DNA of 64,000 nucleotides, from NCBI GenBank assembly GCA_910584375.1, contig CAJUAH010000012.1, forward strand, positions 49,388 through 113,387, given 5' to 3'. Below the pieces are notes generated by a model. That model saw only the letters and a list, made by a program, of their open reading frames with translations. It was not told the origin of the DNA and ran no database searches. Each line of letters opens with the position of its first letter. Position 1 is the first letter of the stretch. This document shows positions 8,879 through 18,294 of the stretch, piece after piece. Source of the DNA: an uncultured Acetatifactor sp. (lineage in GTDB: Bacteria > Bacillota > Clostridia > Lachnospirales > Lachnospiraceae). A program made the position numbers and the translations under genes.

Positions 8879-10165
8879 ATGAGAGTCTTGTGGGTATGTA
8901 ATATCATGCTGCCGGTGATCGCCCGGGCCCTGGGGCGGGAGTGCAGCAACAAGGAGGGCTGGCTGGCTGGTCTGATGGACACACTGTTGGCGGAGAGTCC
9001 CCAGGTGGAGCTGGGGGTGGCGTTTCCCGTATCTCCCGGAGAAGAGATGATCCGGGGGGAGACGGCGGGGGTGCGCTATTACGGCTTTCGGGAGGACACG
9101 GGAAAGCCGGAGAACTACGACTCCGGCCTGGAGCGGGATATGGAGGCGATACTGGGGGATTTCCAGCCGGGGCTGCTGCACTGTTTCGGCACCGAGTATC
9201 CCCATACGCTGGCGGCGGTGCGGGCCTATGGCAAGCCGGATCATACGTTGATCGGCATACAGGGTCTGTGCGCGGTATATGCGGACGCCTATATGGCCAA
9301 CCTTCCCGGAGAGATACAACATGCGGTCACTTTCCGGGACTGGCTGAAAAGAGACAGTCTCCCCCGGCAGCAGGAAAAGTTTCGCCGCCGGGGACAGTGG
9401 GAGCAGGAGGCGGTGCGGCTCACCGGCCATGTGGCGGGGCGCACGGACTGGGACAGATATTGGACGGCGCAGTGGAATCCCCAAGTCCGGTATCACCTGC
9501 TGCGGGAAACCCTGCGCCCCTGCTTTTATCAGGGGGAGTGGCGTTATACAGACTGCCGCAGGCACAGTATTTTCATGAGCCAGGGGGATTACCCCATCAA
9601 GGGCCTGCATTATATGCTGGACGCCATGCCCGCTGTTCTGGAAAAATACCCCGACGCCCATCTTTATGTGGCGGGCAACTGTCTGCTGCGAAGCGGGCCT
9701 GCCGCGCGGCTGAAGATCTCTGCCTACGGAAGGCATCTGGAGAGGCAGATCAGGGAACATGGGCTGGCGGAGCATGTGACCTTTTTGGGCAGCCGGACGG
9801 GGGAGCAGATGAAGGAGCAGTATCTGAGTTGCAACGCCTATGTCTGCGTATCTTCCATTGAAAATTCCCCCAATTCCCTGGGGGAGGCCATGCTCCTGGG
9901 CGTTCCCGCAGTGGTCGGGGAAACGGGAGGGATCGGCAGTATGATCGCCCCGGACGAGGGCTGGGTCTTCCCGGGATATGTCGGGGAGGGCAGCGGGGAG
10001 CGGGAGCGGATCAGCGCGGCCCTCGCCCGCTGCGTGCTGGAAGTGTTCGACCTGGGAGAACAGGCGGCGGAGCGGACGGAAAAAGCCCGGATCCATGCCG
10101 GACTGACCCATGACGGCGCTGCCAACTTAAAGCAGCTGATGGATCTGTATGAGGAATTAGCGTGA
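8879..10165 (+). CDS. Glycosyltransferase family 4 (GT-B fold)
   Basis: 428 residues with a two-domain GT-B layout. The N-terminal domain begins MRVLWVCNIMLP; the C-terminal domain carries the family-4 signature around SPNSLGEAMLLGVPAVVGETGG, with the E-x7-E-type arrangement that contacts the nucleotide sugar. It is expected to add one sugar to the growing lipid-linked glycan at the cytoplasmic face. I chose ATG 8879 with AAAGAGGAAAAA upstream over an in-frame TTG at 8837 that lacks a clear site. The next glycosyltransferase gene begins 13 bases after its stop. Confidence 0.88.
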   Translation: MRVLWVCNIMLPVIARALGRECSNKEGWLAGLMDTLLAESPQVELGVAFPVSPGEEMIRGETAGVRYYGFREDTGKPENYDSGLERDMEAILGDFQPGLLHCFGTEYPHTLAAVRAYGKPDHTLIGIQGLCAVYADAYMANLPGEIQHAVTFRDWLKRDSLPRQQEKFRRRGQWEQEAVRLTGHVAGRTDWDRYWTAQWNPQVRYHLLRETLRPCFYQGEWRYTDCRRHSIFMSQGDYPIKGLHYMLDAMPAVLEKYPDAHLYVAGNCLLRSGPAARLKISAYGRHLERQIREHGLAEHVTFLGSRTGEQMKEQYLSCNAYVCVSSIENSPNSLGEAMLLGVPAVVGETGGIGSMIAPDEGWVFPGYVGEGSGERERISAALARCVLEVFDLGEQAAERTEKARIHAGLTHDGAANLKQLMDLYEELA

Positions 10166-10178
10166 GAGGAATCTGCAT

Positions 10179-11339
10179 ATGCGGCTTGTTTTCGTATCCA
10201 ATTATATCAATCATCACCAGATGCCGGTGAGCCTGGAGCTTGACCGGCTGTGCCGCCTTCAGGGAGGGGATTACGTCTTTGTGCAGACGGAGCCCATGGA
10301 GCGGGAGCGGGTGGCTATGGGCTGGGGAGAGGATTTGGATAATGCGGCGTTTGTCCGGAACTATTGGGAGGACGAAAAGGGCTGTCAGCAATTGATCGAC
10401 CGGGCGGACGCGGTGATCTTTGGCGGCTGTGAAGAGGAGAAGTATATACAGGCCAGGCTGCGGGACGGCGTCCCCGTATGGCGCTACAGCGAACCCCTGT
10501 ATAAGACCGGACGGTACAAATGGATCAGCCCCCGAGGACTGCTCAAAAAATATCATGACCACACCCGGTATCGGAAAAGCCGGGTATATCTGCTCTGCGC
10601 GGGCGCTTATGTGGCAGGGGATTTCCGGCTGGTGGGGGCCTATGGGGGAAAGAGATTCCGTTATGGGTATTTCCCGGCGCTGCGGCAGCAGGACATAGAG
10701 GCGCTGCTTACGGACAAGGAGCAGAGCGGCAGGAAACTGCGGCTGCTCTGGGCGGCGCGCATGATTGACTGGAAACATCCCGAGACGGCGCTGCGGGTGG
10801 CGACGGCGCTGCGGCAGCAGGGTGTGGATTTTCAGATGGATATGATCGGCGACGGAGTCATGCTCCCGCAGATGCGGGAACTGGCGGCGGCGCTGGGTGT
10901 GGCGGAGCAGGTATCTTTTCCGGGATACCGCAGTCCCCAGGAGACCCGGGAATATATGGAAAAGGCGCATATTTTTCTGGCCACCAGCGACAGGCAGGAG
11001 GGGTGGGGAGCCGTGGTCAATGAGGCCATGAACAGCGGCTGCGCCCTGATAGCCGGGAAGGGCATGGGGGCGGCCCCCTATCTGGTAAAACACGGTGAAA
11101 ACGGCTATCTGTTCGATCACAGGAGGCCGGAGCAGGCGGCGGAGCTCGCCCTGGGACTGGCCCGGGACGCGGGGTTGCGCCGCCGTCTGGGAACCGCCGC
11201 CTACGAGACCGTGCGCAGCCTGTGGAATCCCCAGGTCGCGGCGCAGCGGCTCTATGCCTGCATGGAGGCGGAGCTTGCGGGAGAAAAGATCCCGGAGTAT
11301 GCAGACGGCCCTCTGAGCAGGGACAGGGTCTGCCTGTAA
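10179..11339 (+). CDS. Glycosyltransferase family 4 (GT-B fold)
   Basis: 386 residues. The C-terminal half has LLWAARMIDWKHPETALRV and a donor-binding segment DRQEGWGAVVNEAMNSGCALIAG, both typical of GT4 enzymes. The N-terminal domain (MRLVFVSNYINHHQMP) is of the type found in capsule glycosyltransferases. Sugar specificity cannot be read from the sequence. GAGAGGAA lies just before ATG 10179. It is followed by a 136-base gap before the next enzyme, in which I see no gene or clear promoter. Confidence 0.88.
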   Translation: MRLVFVSNYINHHQMPVSLELDRLCRLQGGDYVFVQTEPMERERVAMGWGEDLDNAAFVRNYWEDEKGCQQLIDRADAVIFGGCEEEKYIQARLRDGVPVWRYSEPLYKTGRYKWISPRGLLKKYHDHTRYRKSRVYLLCAGAYVAGDFRLVGAYGGKRFRYGYFPALRQQDIEALLTDKEQSGRKLRLLWAARMIDWKHPETALRVATALRQQGVDFQMDMIGDGVMLPQMRELAAALGVAEQVSFPGYRSPQETREYMEKAHIFLATSDRQEGWGAVVNEAMNSGCALIAGKGMGAAPYLVKHGENGYLFDHRRPEQAAELALGLARDAGLRRRLGTAAYETVRSLWNPQVAAQRLYACMEAELAGEKIPEYADGPLSRDRVCL

Positions 11340-11475
11340 GTATGGGGTGGACCAGCGACCGGGACGGCGGCGAAGTTACCCGGCAAGGATAAGGTCCGGC
11401 TGCGGGGCAGTGAGCAAAAAAGGGACGGAAACCGGGGATGTACGAAGTCTCACGCAATAACAGGGACTGGTACCC

Positions 11476-12519
11476 ATGTTGCGGATAAGCGAGGTAGATA
11501 TGGATACAGGAGAATACAGAGAGAAGGCATGCGGTCCGCTGATCAGCGTGATCGTGCCGGTGTATAATATCATGGACTATCTGCCCAGATGCGTGCAGTC
11601 CTTAAAGCGGCAGAGCTATGAAAATCTGGAGATTCTGCTGGTGGACGACGGCTCCACCGACGGCACGGGCCGGCTCTGCGACGAGCTGGCTGCCGGGGAC
11701 GGGCGTATCCGCGCGCTGCACAAGGAAAATGGGGGCACTTCCTCGGCCCGCAATCTGGGAATAGAGGAGGCAAGGGGGGAGTTTCTGGGCTTTGCGGACA
11801 GCGACGACTATATAGAGCCGGATATGTACGCGCGTTTATGTGAGGCAATCAGGGGAAAAGAGGACTGGCTGGTACAGGTAGGGCGGGATGAGGTGGATGA
11901 GCAGGGCGGACAGCTGCCCGGCATCTGTGAGATCCCGGAGGAGGAGCAGTCTTTCGCCGCCGTGGATTTTCTGCGGGAACTGCTGCTGCACAGGGGGGAC
12001 TGCTCTTTTTGCACAAAACTGGTTCCCCGGCGGCTGCTGGGAGAAGACCGTTTCCCGGAGGAGGAGCTCAACGAGGATTTTCATCTGATGATCCGTCTTT
12101 TGCAGCGGACCCGGGGCGTAGTGTCCCTGCCGGTGTGCGGGTATCATGTGTTTTACCGTCTGGGCAGTAATACCCGGAGAAAACAGGAAAATGATTTTTC
12201 CAGAGTGTTTGCAGACAATGTGAACAACGCGGATATGGTTCTGGGGCTGGTGGAGAAACGATATCCCGAGCTGCGGCCTGTGGCGGTGCGGTTCGGTCTG
12301 TACCAGAGGCTGGATTATCTGCTGCATATCCCCGTGGGGCAGATGCGCCGGGATCATGGACAATACCGGGCCATTGTGGGGTTCCTGCGGCGGCATGTGA
12401 GGGATACGGTGCGCTCGCCCTATCTGACCGCCAGAAACAAGCTGTATCTGCTGGCGTTGACCGCAACGCCAAAGACGGTGCGGCGGCTGCACCGCTTTTT
12501 GAAAAAGCTGCGATCCTGA
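11476..12519 (+). CDS. Glycosyltransferase family 2
   Basis: 347 residues with a GT-A domain in the first ~220: ISVIVPVYNIMDYLPRC, LVDDGSTDGTG and the metal-binding DSDDY near residue 112. The C-terminal ~120 residues are basic and may contact the membrane or the acceptor. It is a typical cytoplasmic chain-extending enzyme. ATG 11476 is used here with AGGGA upstream; ATG 11500 is a possible alternative with GAGGTAG. It ends only 7 bases from the stop of the convergent SGNH gene, with no obvious terminator between them. Confidence 0.87.
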   Translation: MLRISEVDMDTGEYREKACGPLISVIVPVYNIMDYLPRCVQSLKRQSYENLEILLVDDGSTDGTGRLCDELAAGDGRIRALHKENGGTSSARNLGIEEARGEFLGFADSDDYIEPDMYARLCEAIRGKEDWLVQVGRDEVDEQGGQLPGICEIPEEEQSFAAVDFLRELLLHRGDCSFCTKLVPRRLLGEDRFPEEELNEDFHLMIRLLQRTRGVVSLPVCGYHVFYRLGSNTRRKQENDFSRVFADNVNNADMVLGLVEKRYPELRPVAVRFGLYQRLDYLLHIPVGQMRRDHGQYRAIVGFLRRHVRDTVRSPYLTARNKLYLLALTATPKTVRRLHRFLKKLRS

Positions 12520-12526
12520 TTTCCGC

Positions 12527-13702
12527 TCAGTCAAAGTATTCCAGGGCGTAGACAAAGCGCTCCGCCAGCCTCCGGCGTCCGGCGGCGTTCAGGTGCAGGT
12601 GATCGGTCAGATAGTCTCCGGCGTTTTCCTCATTGACGGTTCCGTAGATATTGTCCAGGTAGGATACCGAGTGCAGGTAGGCGATCCGTTCCAGATTGCC
12701 TGCGTAGGTAGACAGGGAATAGCCGGTGGACTTGTGGATATCGCTGCTGATGTACTCCCCGTTTTCGTCCACATAGTAGGCGTAGGTGGGAGACATGACG
12801 ATGATCCGCAGATGCGGGAAGGCATTGCACAGCAGATCCAGACTGGCCTCCATATTGCCCGCAAAGGTCTGAATGTCCGTGGTGTTCAGCATATTGTACA
12901 ACGGACGTTCCTCCAGATAATCGGTGGCGTCATACATGATCGCCAGTACATCCACATTCTGAAAATCCAGCGTGGAGAGGGTGTCGTAGGCATAGCGGGC
13001 GTCCTCGGGCGCAGAGTCCCCCATGGCGTCAAAAGCGCTCTCATATATGGAGGTGTTCTGCAGCGCGATCAGAGTGCTGAGCCAGTATAGATTGAAGGCG
13101 TCCATGGGATCCTCGTTTGCCAGAAAGGTTTCCCGTGCGGCAGCCAGATGGGAGTCGGCCACGGAACAGTTGTATATGGCGGCGTCGGTCATCTGGCCGA
13201 TCAGGCTGACGACGCCGTCATCGGAGTCCCGCCCTTCGGCAAAGGGGGAGTTGCCCAGCAGTACCACCGTCCGTACGCCGTCTGTATCCTGTCGCCTGTC
13301 AGCGGGAACATTTACCATATGATCCAGCACTTCGATTAAATCATTGTCGTCGAACTCGGCGTCGGGATCGAAAAAAGAGGGTACGCGGGTTCCCCAGTTG
13401 GCAAAGCGAAAATAGATCAGACCCACGCACAGCGCCAGTATCAGGACAAAAGCGATATGCCAGATAAGGCGGCGCGCGGAGCCGCCGGACTTCGCAGGCT
13501 CGTCCTCCGGATCTTCGAAGGCAGAGTCTTGCGAGTCCTCGAAGGCAGTGTCCTCCGAATCCTCGCAGGTAATGTCTTCTGATTCTTCAAAGGCAATGTC
13601 CTTTGGATCCTCACGGTAAATGTCCTCCGGGTTTTTATCCAAATCGATGATCTCTATATTGGGTATATTGGATTTCCTGTGCGGTGTATGTTCCTGCTGC
13701 AT
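12527..13702 (-). CDS. Membrane-anchored SGNH hydrolase-like protein with acidic cytoplasmic tail
   Basis: 391 residues on the minus strand, the only clear minus gene in the locus. Residues 1-73 are acidic and contain four 8-residue repeats of the DTAFEDSQ type; a membrane helix follows (about 80-97), so the SGNH domain (about 125-391) lies outside. LLGNSPF carries the expected nucleophile Ser and DHLHLNAAG the Asp/His pair; RIIVMSPTY links it to the cut-off SGNH protein at the left edge. It probably acts on O-acyl groups of surface glycans or handles acyl transfer started inside the cell. It is divergent from the GH25 gene, with a 209-base shared upstream region. Confidence 0.8.
   Translation of the reverse strand: MQQEHTPHRKSNIPNIEIIDLDKNPEDIYREDPKDIAFEESEDITCEDSEDTAFEDSQDSAFEDPEDEPAKSGGSARRLIWHIAFVLILALCVGLIYFRFANWGTRVPSFFDPDAEFDDNDLIEVLDHMVNVPADRRQDTDGVRTVVLLGNSPFAEGRDSDDGVVSLIGQMTDAAIYNCSVADSHLAAARETFLANEDPMDAFNLYWLSTLIALQNTSIYESAFDAMGDSAPEDARYAYDTLSTLDFQNVDVLAIMYDATDYLEERPLYNMLNTTDIQTFAGNMEASLDLLCNAFPHLRIIVMSPTYAYYVDENGEYISSDIHKSTGYSLSTYAGNLERIAYLHSVSYLDNIYGTVNEENAGDYLTDHLHLNAAGRRRLAERFVYALEYFD
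13500..13615 (-). repeat. 24-bp tandem repeats coding the acidic tail of the SGNH protein
   Basis: About four imperfect 24-base units encode 8-residue repeats (DIAFEESE, DITCEDSE, DTAFEDSQ, DSAFEDPE). They lie wholly within the gene in frame. Confidence 0.65.
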
Positions 13703-13830
13703 GGCGTACCTCGCTTTCTGTCTCCTATTCTACTATCATCCTCGCCGGATGTCCACAATGAAATGGGGAGAGGCCGGATCATGCCTTATTTTGCGGAGAA
13801 ATTAAGATTTTATGAATGTACCTTTTTCCC

Positions 13831-13860
13831 TTGCGGCAGCGGGGGATTCAATGGTATACT
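13831..13860 (+). promoter_or_regulatory. Predicted sigma-A promoter of the GH25 gene
   Basis: TTGCGG at 13831-13836, an 18-base spacer, and TATACT at 13855-13860 with the extended TGG element just upstream. The start codon lies 52-64 bases downstream. Confidence 0.5.
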
Positions 13861-13911
13861 GTACAGCAGAAAACGCCCTGATAGTAAGGCCGTGCCCGCT
13901 GGAGTGGGTAG

Positions 13912-16900
13912 ATGGGAGCTGACATGAGAAAACCGCTGGGACGCTTTGGCAGACCGATGAAAACAACAGAAGAGATCATAGAGGAATTTCAGAATGAAAT
14001 GGACGAGCTGGAGTATGAGGAATACGACAGCGAGTCGGTAGATGAATATGGAGAGGACTTTTCCGAGAATGCAGAACAGGGAGAGTATGAAGAGTTAGAA
14101 GAGTACGAAGAGCCGGACGAGTACGAAGAACTGGAAGACTGCGAGGAATCGGAGGAGTCGGACGAATACGAAGAACTGGAGGAATACGAGGAGCCGGAGG
14201 AGTCGGAGGAATACGAAGAATTGGATGACTACGAGGAGCCGGAGGAGTCGGACGAGTACGAAGAATTGGATGACTACGAGGAGCCGGAGGAGTCAGACGA
14301 GTACGAAGAACTGGAAGACTACGAGGAACCGGACGAATTAGAAGAATACGAAGAATCGGAAACGTCAGAAGACTACAAAGAACCCGAAGAATATGAGGAG
14401 TCTGGTGAATATCAGTCCTCGGATGAGTACGGAGACTCACAGGAATACGAAGAACCGGAGACGTATTTCGCACAGGAAGACTATGGGGCATCGGAGTTGC
14501 CCCTGTCCTCGCGAAGAAGGAACCGGAGAGCGGACGAGGAGGATGGGGAGGATAAGGGAGACCGCATACTGGACAGGTTTATCCTGATCGCCGGGGCCGC
14601 AGTGCTGCTGATGGCGCTGATCACGGGCGGAGTCTTCATCGGCATGAGATTTCGCGGTTCGGAGCAGCAAGCCTATCAGCAAGTAGGCGCGCAGCTGGCA
14701 GATATGGATCTGATAGGGGGCCAGGGGCTGGCGGCCATAGCCGACGCCCGGCAGACTTATATTGCCATGCAGCTTGCCCAGGCCACGCCGGAACCTGTGC
14801 CCACGCAGCCGCCTGAGCGCTATGAGGAGCAGGATTACATACCGGATATTCAGGTACAGATGAATTTCAGCTCCATTGAGAAGGATCTGAAGATCAAGTT
14901 TGTGAACAAGGAGACCGGCAAACTGATCAGCAATGTGCCTTTCAGCGTTACTATCACGGATCCGGACGGCTCCGCGGTCATGTGGTCGGACGACGATATG
15001 GACGGCATCATTTATAAAAAGAATTTGACCCCCGGCCAATACAGGCTGGTGATGAACACTCTCACGGATGAAAAATATAAGAGCTACGGTCTGGTGACAG
15101 CAGAGCAGAAGACGGAAGTCAAGAAAGAGATAGAGTACAAAAAGGTGGATGTGTCCGACGAGGTCAAGACGGAGTCTCAGGTCAATGTGGCGCTGGAGGA
15201 CACCAAGATTAATCAGACGGTTGTGGAAAATTATCTGCAGGACACGGTGGCCTGGGTGGAAAGCACCACCACGATGGTCACTTACGCGGAGGTGGCAAAG
15301 AGCGATATTCCCGATCCCATGACGCTGGCCATGAGCGGCAGCTTTGTACGGTTATCCCGTCTATTGTCCCAACCTCCGACGGAACTCTCCACAGACTCTG
15401 CCGGAGCGCTGACGGCGGATCCGGGGGGAGCGCCTACGGCAGATCCCGGCGGGACGACCTCGACAGAGCCGCCTGTGCCCCCGGCGGAACCGACGCCCGG
15501 ATCCCCGACGGCAGAGCCCACCGCCGCCCCGACAGCGGAACCCACCGCCGCTCCCACGGCAGAACCTACCGCTGTGCCTACGGCAGAGCCCACCGCACCA
15601 CCCACACCTACTCCCGCCCCCACGCCGATCCCGGTCTATGTGGGCAGGATCGATCCTGCCAGTAAAACTCTGCGGGTGGGAGAGAGCTTTGCGGTTAGCG
15701 CCTCCTGCGAGGGGGTGACGATCCAGAGCATCACATGGAACAGCAGCAATCCGGCGGCTGTCACAGTGGACGGCAACGGGACTGTAACGGCTGTAGCGGC
15801 CACGCAGCAGCCGGTATTAATCTCCTATACGGCCAGCGGCGTGGACAGCGCGGGCAATGCGGTGGGGGGCCTGACGGCATCCTGCAGCGTGACGGTTACG
15901 GCGGCGAAAAACCTGAAACTGGATAAGGCGACGGAGCTGGTCTACACGGGCGCAACTGTAAATCTAACGGCGACGCTGGAAAACGGACTGGACACAGACA
16001 TACTTACCGTGGAATCCTCCGACGGCAATATAGCCAGGGCCGAGGTATCCGGCAGAACCGTGACCGTGACCGGCGTCGGAGCCGGAACAGCCAATATCAC
16101 CGTAAAGTATACGGAGAACAATAATACGATCTCCGCGGCCTGTACGGTGACTGTCAAGCAGAATCCCCGGGAGAACAGGTCTTCTCTTTTGAAGGATAAG
16201 GACGGCAACGAGCTGTATGTGCTGGAGAACAACAACTACCGCCAGGCATTCTATGCGGACTATTATATTTTTGATAAGTTCTTTAAAAAGGGAGAGGCTA
16301 AATATACCGGCTGGCAGACTATAGGCGGCGCGTTAAAATACTTTGACATCAACGGAAACGCCGTGGTTGGCGAGCAGGTCATACAGGGAGTAAAATACAA
16401 TTTTGCCGGCGACGGCGCCCTGATAACCGGCGCGGGCATCATGGGTATCGACGTATCCAAATATAACGGCGTGATCGACTGGAACGCAGTGAAAAACTCA
16501 GGCGTTTCCTATGTGATCATCCGCTGCGGATACCGGGGATCTTCCCTGGGCGGCCTGATCGTGGATCCCATGTTCCACAGCAATATCAAGGGGGCTACGG
16601 ACGCGGGGCTGAAAGTGGGCGTGTACTTCTTTACCCAGGCGGTGGATCAGGTGGAGGCCGTGGAGGAAGCTTCCATGGTACTGGAGCTGATTAAAAATTA
16701 CCGCATAACCTATCCGGTATTTCTGGATGTGGAGGCCAGCGGCGGCAGGGCCGACGGCATCAGCAAGGAGGCCCGCACCGAGGTGTGCAGGGCATTCTGT
16801 CAGACCATACAGAACGCGGGTTACACGGCGGGCGTCTATGCCAACAAGACCTGGCTGACCGAGAAGTTTGATCCGGGACAGCTGGGCGGCTACAAGATAT

Positions 16901-17028
16901 GGCTGGCTCAGTATGCCTCCGCCCCCACATACAACGGACGATACGAGATGTGGCAATACAAGTCCACCGGCAGAGTCAGCGGCATCAGCGGCAATGTGGA
17001 CTTAAATCTCAGCTATCTGGGATACTGA
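13912..17028 (+). CDS. Large GH25 muramidase with acidic repeat tail, transmembrane helix and Ig-like (Big) domains
   Basis: 1038 residues. Order: cytoplasmic acidic, tyrosine-rich tail (about 20-195, with 15-residue repeats such as EEPEESDEYEELDDY); membrane helix (about 218-242); a prealbumin-like beta domain (about 320-415); a Pro/Thr-rich spacer of AEPTAAPT repeats (about 500-570); two Big/Ig-like domains (about 575-755); a short linker with a KYTGWQTIGG-like cell-wall-binding repeat (about 780-840); and the GH25 lysozyme domain (843-1038) with GIDVSKYNGVIDW and FLDVE acidic residues intact. It should cut the glycan strand of peptidoglycan outside the cell while anchored N-terminally. ATG 13924 with GGGAG at 13914-13918 is an equally good start. 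A smaller relative lies at 19154. Confidence 0.88.
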   Translation: MGADMRKPLGRFGRPMKTTEEIIEEFQNEMDELEYEEYDSESVDEYGEDFSENAEQGEYEELEEYEEPDEYEELEDCEESEESDEYEELEEYEEPEESEEYEELDDYEEPEESDEYEELDDYEEPEESDEYEELEDYEEPDELEEYEESETSEDYKEPEEYEESGEYQSSDEYGDSQEYEEPETYFAQEDYGASELPLSSRRRNRRADEEDGEDKGDRILDRFILIAGAAVLLMALITGGVFIGMRFRGSEQQAYQQVGAQLADMDLIGGQGLAAIADARQTYIAMQLAQATPEPVPTQPPERYEEQDYIPDIQVQMNFSSIEKDLKIKFVNKETGKLISNVPFSVTITDPDGSAVMWSDDDMDGIIYKKNLTPGQYRLVMNTLTDEKYKSYGLVTAEQKTEVKKEIEYKKVDVSDEVKTESQVNVALEDTKINQTVVENYLQDTVAWVESTTTMVTYAEVAKSDIPDPMTLAMSGSFVRLSRLLSQPPTELSTDSAGALTADPGGAPTADPGGTTSTEPPVPPAEPTPGSPTAEPTAAPTAEPTAAPTAEPTAVPTAEPTAPPTPTPAPTPIPVYVGRIDPASKTLRVGESFAVSASCEGVTIQSITWNSSNPAAVTVDGNGTVTAVAATQQPVLISYTASGVDSAGNAVGGLTASCSVTVTAAKNLKLDKATELVYTGATVNLTATLENGLDTDILTVESSDGNIARAEVSGRTVTVTGVGAGTANITVKYTENNNTISAACTVTVKQNPRENRSSLLKDKDGNELYVLENNNYRQAFYADYYIFDKFFKKGEAKYTGWQTIGGALKYFDINGNAVVGEQVIQGVKYNFAGDGALITGAGIMGIDVSKYNGVIDWNAVKNSGVSYVIIRCGYRGSSLGGLIVDPMFHSNIKGATDAGLKVGVYFFTQAVDQVEAVEEASMVLELIKNYRITYPVFLDVEASGGRADGISKEARTEVCRAFCQTIQNAGYTAGVYANKTWLTEKFDPGQLGGYKIWLAQYASAPTYNGRYEMWQYKSTGRVSGISGNVDLNLSYLGY
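14100..14335 (+). repeat. 45-bp tandem repeats coding the acidic Tyr/Glu tail
   Basis: In-frame units of about 45 bases encode 15-residue repeats with the core DEYEELDDYEEPEES. Adjacent copies near 14180-14310 are almost identical, so the array has probably expanded or contracted recently. Confidence 0.75.
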
Positions 17029-17063
17029 TCTATGGACGATTTATGCACCGTATTTTGCCATGG

Positions 17064-17092
17064 TTGTACAAACTGGAAAAGTATGCTATAAT
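17064..17092 (+). promoter_or_regulatory. Strong sigma-A promoter of the rfbB-rfbA-export operon
   Basis: TTGTAC (17064-17069), a 17-base spacer and TATAAT (17087-17092), with an extended TGC element before the -10. The rfbB start is 33 bases beyond. This is one of the best promoters in the window. Confidence 0.75.
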
Positions 17093-17124
17093 TTATTATT
17101 ATTCATGGAGAGAAAGGAAAAAAT

Positions 17125-18207
17125 ATGAGAACTTATCTGGTAACAGGAGGCGCCGGGTTTATCGGTTCCAACTATATTCACTACATGTTTAAAAAGTATG
17201 GCAGCGAGATCCGGATCATCAATGTGGACGCCCTGACTTACGCGGGTAATCTGGAGAATCTGAAAGATGTGGAGGGGCGGGAGAACTACACCTTTGTAAA
17301 GGCCGACATCTGCGACAAGGATGCCATCCGCAGGATATTTGCGGAGAACGATATTGACAGAGTGGTGCATTTTGCCGCCGAGAGCCATGTGGACCGCAGC
17401 ATCCGCGATCCGGAGGTCTTTGTCCGGACCAATGTGCTGGGAACAGCCGTGATGCTGAACTGTGCCAAGGAGGCATGGGAGCTGCCTGACGGCGGTTTCA
17501 AGGAGGGCAAGAGATTCCTGCATGTGTCCACGGATGAGGTGTACGGTTCTCTGCCGGACGATGAGAACGCCTTTTTCTATGAGACCACGCCCTACGATCC
17601 CCACAGCCCCTACTCGGCCAGCAAGGCCAGTTCGGACATGCTGGTAAAGTCGTACATGGACACCTATCATTTTCCGGCCAATATCACCAACTGCTCCAAC
17701 AACTACGGCCCCTATCAGTTTCCCGAGAAATTGATTCCGCTGATCATCAACAATGCGTTGCAGGGCAGGAAACTGCCGGTGTACGGAGACGGCAAAAACG
17801 TGCGGGACTGGCTTTACGTGGAGGATCATGCCAAGGCCATAGACATGGTGCAGGAACAGGGCAGGCTGTTTGAGACCTACAATATCGGCGGCCATAACGA
17901 GAAACAGAATATCGAGATCATCCACATCATCCTTGAGACTTTGCAGGAGATGCTGCCCGAGGGCGATCCCCGCAAGAGTCTGGTGAGCGAGGACCTGATC
18001 ACATACGTGGAGGACCGGAAGGGGCACGACAGGCGGTACGCTATAGCCCCGGACAAAATCAAGGCCGAGATCGGCTGGTATCCGGAGACCATGTTCAAGG
18101 AAGGGATCAAAAAGACCATCGCCTGGTTCTTTGAGCATGAGGAGTGGATGAAGAACGTAACCAGCGGCGATTACCAGAAATATTATACGGAGATGTACGG
18201 AAAATAA
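17125..18207 (+). CDS. rfbB: dTDP-glucose 4,6-dehydratase
   Basis: 360-residue extended short-chain dehydrogenase. The NAD-binding GGAGFIGSNY is at residues 8-17, STDEVYG carries the Thr/Asp/Glu catalytic residues, and YSASKA gives the Tyr and Lys of the YxxxK motif. It converts dTDP-glucose to dTDP-4-keto-6-deoxy-glucose, the branch point for dTDP-rhamnose (RfbC, RfbD) and dTDP-4-aminosugars (WecE). First gene after a strong promoter; AGAAAGGA precedes ATG 17125. Confidence 0.96.
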   Translation: MRTYLVTGGAGFIGSNYIHYMFKKYGSEIRIINVDALTYAGNLENLKDVEGRENYTFVKADICDKDAIRRIFAENDIDRVVHFAAESHVDRSIRDPEVFVRTNVLGTAVMLNCAKEAWELPDGGFKEGKRFLHVSTDEVYGSLPDDENAFFYETTPYDPHSPYSASKASSDMLVKSYMDTYHFPANITNCSNNYGPYQFPEKLIPLIINNALQGRKLPVYGDGKNVRDWLYVEDHAKAIDMVQEQGRLFETYNIGGHNEKQNIEIIHIILETLQEMLPEGDPRKSLVSEDLITYVEDRKGHDRRYAIAPDKIKAEIGWYPETMFKEGIKKTIAWFFEHEEWMKNVTSGDYQKYYTEMYGK

Positions 18208-18294
18208 ACGGTTCCGGCAGGGGGATTGCCGCACAGGCTGCGGCAATCCCTTCGGCGCGTTTTACAATATGTTCCAGAATAAGGAGAAAATGGT

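Noticed and set aside
14100..14335. Repeats that could be mistaken for a CRISPR or satellite array
   Set aside because: Units are contiguous, in frame and coding; there are no unique spacers and no cas genes.
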